A DNA stretch of 7,293 nt, taken from Firmicutes bacterium UBA995. Its GTDB lineage: Bacteria; Bacillota; Sulfobacillia; UBA995. A program made the position numbers and the translations under genes. The stretch covers positions 12,353 to 19,645 of the forward strand of contig DBBB01000064.1 in NCBI GenBank assembly GCA_002291985.1. Direction: 5' to 3'. The notes beneath the pieces are model-generated. The model was not told where the DNA came from. It made no database searches and worked only from the letters and a program-made list of their open reading frames with translations. Positions 5,580 to 7,293 of the stretch are shown here, piece by piece (within the stretch, counting starts at the first letter, position 1; the number at the start of each line of letters is the position of its first letter).

Positions 5580-7293
5580 TCACCCGAGGCGCAGGGCGCG
5601 CGCGAAATGGCCGGCGAAATCGGGGTTGCTTCCCAGTTCCATGCACTCGATCCGGGCGACCCGGGTCTCGAGGGCAATGCGGAAGGCGGGGAAGGCGAGC
5701 GCCACACGGGCGCCGGCGCCGGCCGCGTTGCCGACAGCGTGGAACCGGTCGGGGTTCACGTCGGGGAACATGCCGACTCGTAGGGCTACCCGCGGCTCAA
5801 GGTGAGTGCCGAAGGCGCCTGCTACCCAGAAAGCGTCGACCTCGCCCGGCGCCACCCCCGCATGGCTCAGCAACGCGTCGATGCCGGCCCGGATGGCCCC
5901 TTTGGCCAGGAGCGCTTCCTGCACGTCGCGCTGGGTGATGGTGATGTCGCCGCCGTCGCCTGCGGCCAGCAGGTATTCCCGGCGCCCTTCCCCGTCGCGG
6001 CGAACTCCCGGCCCATCGCGAAGGCCCCCGGAGGGAGTCAGCAGGCCCGCAAGTCGGAGTTCGGCGACCGCTTCCAGGATGCCCGTCCCGCAGATGCCCA
6101 CCGGGGACTTGCCGGCCACCGTGCCGACCCGGGCGGCGCCGGTCGCCGGGTCGATCCGGACACGATCCACGGCGCCGGGGGCGGCCCGCATGCCATGGCG
6201 GATGCGCGCCCCCTCGAAAGCCGGCCCCGAAGCGCAAGAGCAACTGAAGACGCGGCCGGCCGCCGTCGCGAGCGAGACCTCGGTGTTGGTGCCCACGTCC
6301 ACCAGTACTTGATGGCCGGGTCGCTGCCAGAGTTCCAGCGCTCCCAGGGCGGCAAGGTGGTCGGACCCGATATGGCCGCCGATGGGCGGCAGCAGGTAGC
6401 AGTAGGCGCCGGGAGCCGCCTCTATCCCTACTTCCCGGGCTTTCAGCTCCAGGGGACTCCCGAGCGCCGGCAGGAAGGGCGCCGTCGCCAGGCGAGCCAC
6501 GGGCAAACCCAGCACGAGGTGATGCATGGCCGTGTTGCCCACGAGGCTGACTTCGAGGAGATCACGCGACCGACATCCCGCCCGCTCGCAGGCCAGACGG
6601 GTGGCGGCCGTGATCCCCGCCAGCGCCGCCCGGCACAAGTCCTCGTGGCCTGCGGGTGCCCGCAGCGCATGGTCCAGGCGAGACATGACGTCATGGCCGA
6701 AGCTCGCCTGGGGGTTGGCGGCCGCAGCGGCGGCCAACAGGCGGCCATCCTGGAGATCCACGACGTAGACGGCAATCTTGGTGGTGCCGAGGTCGATCGC
6801 CAGTCCCAGGGGGCGGCCCGGCGGTCCGTCCCGGCCGATCGCCACCACTTCTGCGCCCCGCAAGGCAGCCGCACGGGGGGGAGGAGGAAGAAGAGATGCG
6901 GCCAGGGTGCGGTCGATGAGTCGGGCGGGCAGACCCTGCTGGCGCAATCCCTCCAGCACCGGATCGGAGTCGGCCCGCGAAGAGCCGACTCCGTCGAGGG
7001 CGTGCCAGTCGACTACCGGCATGCCGGAGCGGTCGGGTGGTGCGACGGGACCGGGCAACTCATCGCTCGCATCCAGCTTGAGTTCGGTTTCGGCGCCCGC
7101 GGCGGGGAGGAAGATGGTCAGGTCGCCTTCACCTGCCCGCAGGCGGCAGGCCAACCGGTAGCCCAGGGCGAGTTCTGCCGGGGAAATCAACTGCGCGTCT
7201 TCGGCGGTAACCGGCACCACCGGCACGACGAGCGCCCGGCAACTCCCACAAACGCCCCGCCCACCGCAGGCGGCGGCCAGGGAGATCCCGGCC
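5580..7293 (-). CDS. 2Fe-2S ferredoxin-ASKHA (DUF4445) protein, RACo-like (5' end outside window)
   Basis: The frame runs off the right edge, leaving about 570 residues. Just inside the edge is AACGGRGVCGSCRALV, the CxxxxxCxxC cysteine cluster of a plant-type 2Fe-2S ferredoxin, and YRLACRL some 30 residues later holds the fourth cysteine. A linker follows, then an actin-like ATPase fold: GLAIDLGTTKIAVYVVDL (about 163-180 of the visible part), SLVGNTAMHHLVLGLPV, GGHIGSDHLAAL, VDVGTNTEVSL, ASGPAFEGARIRHGMRA and GICGTGILEAVAEL, the order seen in DUF4445. RACo-type members use ATP to drive electron transfer that returns an inactivated cobalt(II) corrinoid protein to cobalt(I). The protein is probably cytoplasmic. 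No start can be assigned; the GTG at 7226 lies after three of the cluster cysteines and is not the start. No corrinoid or methyltransferase gene is visible; any partner would lie beyond the right edge. Architecture firm, precise role inferred. Confidence 0.9.
   Translation of the reverse strand, partial: AGISLAAACGGRGVCGSCRALVVPVVPVTAEDAQLISPAELALGYRLACRLRAGEGDLTIFLPAAGAETELKLDASDELPGPVAPPDRSGMPVVDWHALDGVGSSRADSDPVLEGLRQQGLPARLIDRTLAASLLPPPPRAAALRGAEVVAIGRDGPPGRPLGLAIDLGTTKIAVYVVDLQDGRLLAAAAAANPQASFGHDVMSRLDHALRAPAGHEDLCRAALAGITAATRLACERAGCRSRDLLEVSLVGNTAMHHLVLGLPVARLATAPFLPALGSPLELKAREVGIEAAPGAYCYLLPPIGGHIGSDHLAALGALELWQRPGHQVLVDVGTNTEVSLATAAGRVFSCSCASGPAFEGARIRHGMRAAPGAVDRVRIDPATGAARVGTVAGKSPVGICGTGILEAVAELRLAGLLTPSGGLRDGPGVRRDGEGRREYLLAAGDGGDITITQRDVQEALLAKGAIRAGIDALLSHAGVAPGEVDAFWVAGAFGTHLEPRVALRVGMFPDVNPDRFHAVGNAAGAGARVALAFPAFRIALETRVARIECMELGSNPDFAGHFARALRLG

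Overview
The window is GC-rich, compact bacterial chromosomal DNA. Gene starts are preceded by Shine-Dalgarno runs and several reading frames overlap, as expected of a bacterium. The gene families (FtsX/MacB-type ABC exporter, YcaQ/AlkX-type glycosylase, LysE exporter, haem-type bacterioferritin, ferredoxin-ASKHA activator) fit a high-GC Gram-negative such as a proteobacterium or a metagenomic relative. The sequence alone does not fix the taxon.

Left block (1-2430, + strand): the end of an ABC transporter operon. It holds the C-terminal part of one FtsX-like permease, a complete second permease with one N-terminal and three C-terminal membrane segments, and an ATPase. The genes overlap by 8 and 4 bases, so they are probably translationally coupled, and a hairpin with a T-run ends the operon. 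The ATPase carries a C-terminal domain that I read as DUF2442, an unusual fusion.

Middle block (2430-3955): a scar region. A frameshifted N-terminal fragment of a TnpB-type (IS200/IS605 or IS1341) protein lies on the + strand and abuts the end of a minus-strand YcaQ/AlkZ-like DNA glycosylase gene. Just upstream of that gene, on the same strand and in another frame, is the first part of a second ABC ATPase that stops before its Walker A motif. The remnant's stop overlaps a TTG codon that I take as the true start of the glycosylase.

Right-middle block (3955-5450, + strand): a leader of about 230 bases with nested and competing base-pairing segments, then a LysE-family exporter, then bacterioferritin with all ferroxidase ligands and the haem Met52. 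Both genes have strong ribosome binding sites.

Right block (5450-7293): a strong hairpin separates bfr from a convergent minus-strand gene for a 2Fe-2S ferredoxin-ASKHA (DUF4445/RACo-like) protein, cut by the window edge. RACo-type proteins reductively activate corrinoid proteins, but no corrinoid partner lies in the window.

I found no rRNA, tRNA, CRISPR array or complete mobile element. The best leads are the ABC-DUF2442 fusion, the switch-like leader before the LysE gene, and the two gene remnants around the glycosylase gene.
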